A stretch of 9,710 nucleotides of DNA from Kiritimatiellia bacterium (GTDB taxonomy: Bacteria > Verrucomicrobiota > Kiritimatiellia > RFP12 > UBA1067), in the NCBI GenBank assembly GCA_017412325.1, contig JAFPYE010000040.1, forward strand, positions 1 to 9,710. Reading direction: 5' to 3'. Under the pieces are notes generated by a model. It saw nothing but the letters and a program-made list of their open reading frames with translations, did no database searches and was not told the DNA's origin. The position numbers and the translations under genes are program-made. Within the stretch, counting starts at the first letter, position 1, and every line of letters starts with the position of its first letter. Below are positions 7,784-9,710 of this stretch, piece by piece.

Positions 7784-8505
7784 GGCGGCGCGCCGGATTT
7801 TGGGTGCTGGTCGGCGCGCTGTTCGCGGCGGGCGTCGCGGGGCAGTTCGTCCTGCACGCGCACCGTCCCGTCGCCGTGCCGGTCGCGGCGGAAAGCGTCA
7901 TCGCCGCGCTGGGGGGCCTGCGGTCGCTCGCGGCGGAGGCGGTCTGGTTCCGCGCCGACCGTCTGCAGGACGAGGGCCGATACGTGGAGCTTGCGCAGCT
8001 CGCCCGGACGCTGACCTTCCTGGAGCCGCACGAGCCCGAGGTGTGGAGCTACGCGGCGTGGAACATGGCCTACAACATCTCGATCATGATGCCGACGCCC
8101 GAGGACCGGTGGCGGTGGGTGCTCGCGGCCCTGCAGCTGCTGCGCGACGAGGGGCTGCGGCTCAACCCGCGTTCGGCGGAGCTCTGCCGCGAGCTCGCGT
8201 GGCTCTTCGAGCTCAAGCTGGGGACGGACCTCGACGCGGCGGGCGCGACTTACCGCGAAAAGTGGCGCGCGATCGTGGAAGACGTGCGCGCGCGCGACGC
8301 GTGGGGCGAACTGGGGATGGAGAAGGAGAAGATGGCGGCCGTCGAGCGCGCCTACAACGTGTCGGACTGGACCGATCCGCAGCTCTCCGCCGTCTACTGG
8401 GCGCTGCGCGGGCTCGGCTCCGCGCCCGCCGCGCACGACCGCGCCTTCCTGGAGCAGATCGTCCGGCAGGCGCTCGTCCTCCATGCACGGCGATCCAAAT
8501 TATGA
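7780..8505 (+). CDS. Membrane-anchored helical-repeat (TPR-like) protein of unknown function
   Basis: I cannot name this gene. The 241-residue protein starts at GTG 7780, which overlaps the antiporter TGA stop (GTGA); GGGGG at 7768-7772 is seven bases upstream, so translation is probably coupled. A short basic N-terminus and one hydrophobic segment (residues 6-25) give a signal anchor, so the rest should lie in the periplasm. The body is alpha-helical with TPR-like pairs: RADRLQDEGRYVELAQLA, TFLEPHEPEVWSYAAWNMAYN (about 58-99), DRWRWVLAALQLLRDEGLRLNP, then a third repeat with LCRELAWLFELKLG. The phrases 'ADRLQ.EGRY' and 'WNMAYNIS.MM' resemble hypothetical proteins I recall from Verrucomicrobia and Lentisphaerae. 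Tight coupling to an antiporter suggests, without proving, a shared membrane role. Its TGA stop lies inside the next gene's promoter. A much longer upstream open frame (from 5836) is an antiporter shadow and not part of this gene. Confidence 0.82.
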   Translation: MRRRAGFWVLVGALFAAGVAGQFVLHAHRPVAVPVAAESVIAALGGLRSLAAEAVWFRADRLQDEGRYVELAQLARTLTFLEPHEPEVWSYAAWNMAYNISIMMPTPEDRWRWVLAALQLLRDEGLRLNPRSAELCRELAWLFELKLGTDLDAAGATYREKWRAIVEDVRARDAWGELGMEKEKMAAVERAYNVSDWTDPQLSAVYWALRGLGSAPAAHDRAFLEQIVRQALVLHARRSKL

Positions 8506-8512
8506 TATACTA
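8501..8512 (+). promoter_or_regulatory. Predicted promoter of the GH109-like gene (extended -10), overlapping a stop codon
   Basis: TATGATATACTA contains TGATATACT (8503-8511); its first three bases, TGA, are the stop codon of the preceding gene. The upstream -35 position (8482-8487) has only CATGCA, a poor match, so recognition would rest on the extended -10. The predicted start near 8518 leaves a leader of about 45 bases ending in the AAAGGA ribosome-binding site. Confidence 0.7.
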
Positions 8513-8562
8513 CAACCAACCGATTTCGGGGGGAAGTCGGGGACAAACGAAAGGAAAAAAAG

Positions 8563-9710
8563 ATGAAGACGGAACTGCTGACAAATCGCCGTGATTTTCT
8601 CAAGGGCACGCTGTGGATGGGGGCGACCGCCGCGCTCGCGGGCTGCGTCTCGTCCGCCACCAAGGTCTGCGGACCGGGCGCGATGACGGCGTTTGCGGCG
8701 CCGCCGCTCAAGAAGGTGCGCGTCGGCGTGGTGGGCCTCGGCATGCGCGGCCCCGGTGCGGTGCACCGTCTCTCCTCGATTCCCGGCGTGGAAGTCGCGG
8801 CACTCTGCGACCTCTACAAGACGCGCGTCGACCGGATGCAGGAGGTCGTGAAGAAGAACGGCGGCGCGCCGGCCCGTAGCTATTTCATCTACGGCGGCGA
8901 GAAGGAGTCGGGTGCCGACGAGTCGAAGGCGTGGCAGGCGATGTGCAACAGCGACCTCGACCTCGTCTACATCGCGACGCCCTGGAAGCTGCACACGCCG
9001 ATCGCGCTCTACGCGATGGAGCACGGCAAGCACGTCGCCATCGAAGTGCCGGCGGCGATGACGCTGGAGGAGTGCTGGGCGTGCGTCGAAACGTCCGAGC
9101 GCACGGGCCGCCACTGCATGCAGCTCGAGAACTGCTGCTACGGCGATGTCGAGATGCTCACGCTCAACCTCGTGCGCCAGGGCAAGCTCGGCGAGCTCGT
9201 CCACGGCGAGGGCGCGTACATCCACGATCTGCGCGAGCTGAACTACCTCGATCCGGCGAAGGGCGGCTACCAGGACTACTGGCGTCTGCGCTGGAACACG
9301 GTCCACTACGGCAACCCGTACCCGACGCACGGGCTCCTGCCGATCATGCAGGCGATGGACATCAACCGCGGCGACCGCTTCGACTACCTCACGTGCGTCT
9401 CGTCCAACCAGATCGGCATGGACGCCTACGCCCGGGTGAAGTTCGGCGAGGACAGCTGGGAGGCGAAGCTCCACCCGCGCTGCGGCGACATGTCGACGAC
9501 GGTCATCCGCACGGTGAAGGGCCGCACGATCATGGTGCAGCACGACGTCACGAGCGCGCGCCCCTATTCGCGCATCAACCTCCTCTCGGGCACGCAGGGG
9601 TGCCTGAACGACTATCCGTTCCGCATCGCGCTCGCCGACAAGCCCGGCGCGAGCGCGCACCAGTGGTTCGACGCGGCGCAGACGGAGAAGATCTACAAGG
9701 AGTACCAGCA
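8563..9710 (+). CDS. Tat-exported Gfo/Idh/MocA oxidoreductase, GH109 alpha-N-acetylgalactosaminidase-like (3' end outside window)
   Basis: 382 codons are present with no stop before the right edge. The N-terminus carries a twin-arginine signal, TNRRDFLKG (Arg9-Arg10), then a hydrophobic stretch ending in the lipobox LAGC (Cys28), so export by Tat and lipid anchoring are both plausible. An NAD-binding Rossmann domain follows, with GLGMRG (residues 58-63), CDLYK and ATPWKLHTP (138-146). Segments such as MEHGKHVAIEVPAAMTLEECW, RTGRHCMQLENCCYGDVEML, IHDLREL, PYPTHG (Tyr253, His256) and MDINRGDRF match GH109 enzymes, which hydrolyse terminal alpha-N-acetylgalactosamine by an NAD-dependent oxidation-elimination route. 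That would suit removal of GalNAc from glycoproteins such as mucin or blood-group antigens. Related sugar dehydrogenases share the fold, so substrate is less certain than family. AAAGGA at 8550-8555 sits seven bases before ATG 8563. The gene has its own promoter just upstream. Confidence 0.88.
   Translation, partial: MKTELLTNRRDFLKGTLWMGATAALAGCVSSATKVCGPGAMTAFAAPPLKKVRVGVVGLGMRGPGAVHRLSSIPGVEVAALCDLYKTRVDRMQEVVKKNGGAPARSYFIYGGEKESGADESKAWQAMCNSDLDLVYIATPWKLHTPIALYAMEHGKHVAIEVPAAMTLEECWACVETSERTGRHCMQLENCCYGDVEMLTLNLVRQGKLGELVHGEGAYIHDLRELNYLDPAKGGYQDYWRLRWNTVHYGNPYPTHGLLPIMQAMDINRGDRFDYLTCVSSNQIGMDAYARVKFGEDSWEAKLHPRCGDMSTTVIRTVKGRTIMVQHDVTSARPYSRINLLSGTQGCLNDYPFRIALADKPGASAHQWFDAAQTEKIYKEYQ

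Noticed and set aside
8500..9660. A 386-codon - strand open frame opposite the GH109-like gene
   Set aside because: It is antisense to a protein with a Tat signal, Rossmann motif and GH109-type blocks; the - strand product shows no family features.

Overview
This is a GC-rich stretch of bacterial chromosome with every recognisable gene on the + strand. It contains nine genes: the 3' end of one at the left edge, seven complete genes, and one cut off at the right edge. Coding density is high, and no gap between genes exceeds about 130 bases. No RNA gene, insertion sequence, CRISPR array, phage gene or attachment site is visible. The gene content is mainly housekeeping. Three clues point to the PVC (Planctomycetes-Verrucomicrobia-Chlamydiae) superphylum, perhaps a gut or anaerobic Kiritimatiellota or Lentisphaerota member. 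These are the GC-rich codon use, a membrane-anchored helical-repeat protein of a type I recall from Verrucomicrobia relatives, and a Tat-exported GH109-like oxidoreductase. The lineage assignment is inference from memory; no search was run.

Layout, left to right. (1) Positions 1-1846: threonine synthase C-terminus (thrC), a cytoplasmic parvulin-type peptidyl-prolyl isomerase with a Cys/His-rich tail, and GTP cyclohydrolase I (folE), closely spaced and probably co-transcribed. (2) Positions 1884-3286: enolase (eno) with its own promoter and a strong intrinsic terminator. (3) Positions 3303-4500: peptide chain release factor 2 (prfB) with its own promoter and no programmed frameshift. (4) Positions 4550-8505: ketol-acid reductoisomerase (ilvC) of the fungal/Bacteroidetes-like type, then a CPA2-family cation/proton antiporter with a C-terminal TrkA_C domain, then the membrane-anchored helical-repeat protein, translationally coupled to the antiporter. 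(5) Position 8501 to the end: a Tat-signal, lipobox-bearing Gfo/Idh/MocA oxidoreductase resembling GH109 alpha-N-acetylgalactosaminidases, truncated by the window.

The most informative non-coding signal is a 12-base motif, TRTGATATAMTA, found four times on the + strand. It stands out as AT-rich in the GC-rich background and lies just upstream of eno, prfB, ilvC and the GH109-like gene. It reads as an extended -10 promoter element and divides the window into five transcription units. The last copy is built over the stop codon of the preceding gene. I found no convincing new multi-gene system. The best leads are this promoter family, the metal-binding-like tail on the isomerase next to the metalloenzyme FolE, and the unnamed helical-repeat protein coupled to the antiporter.
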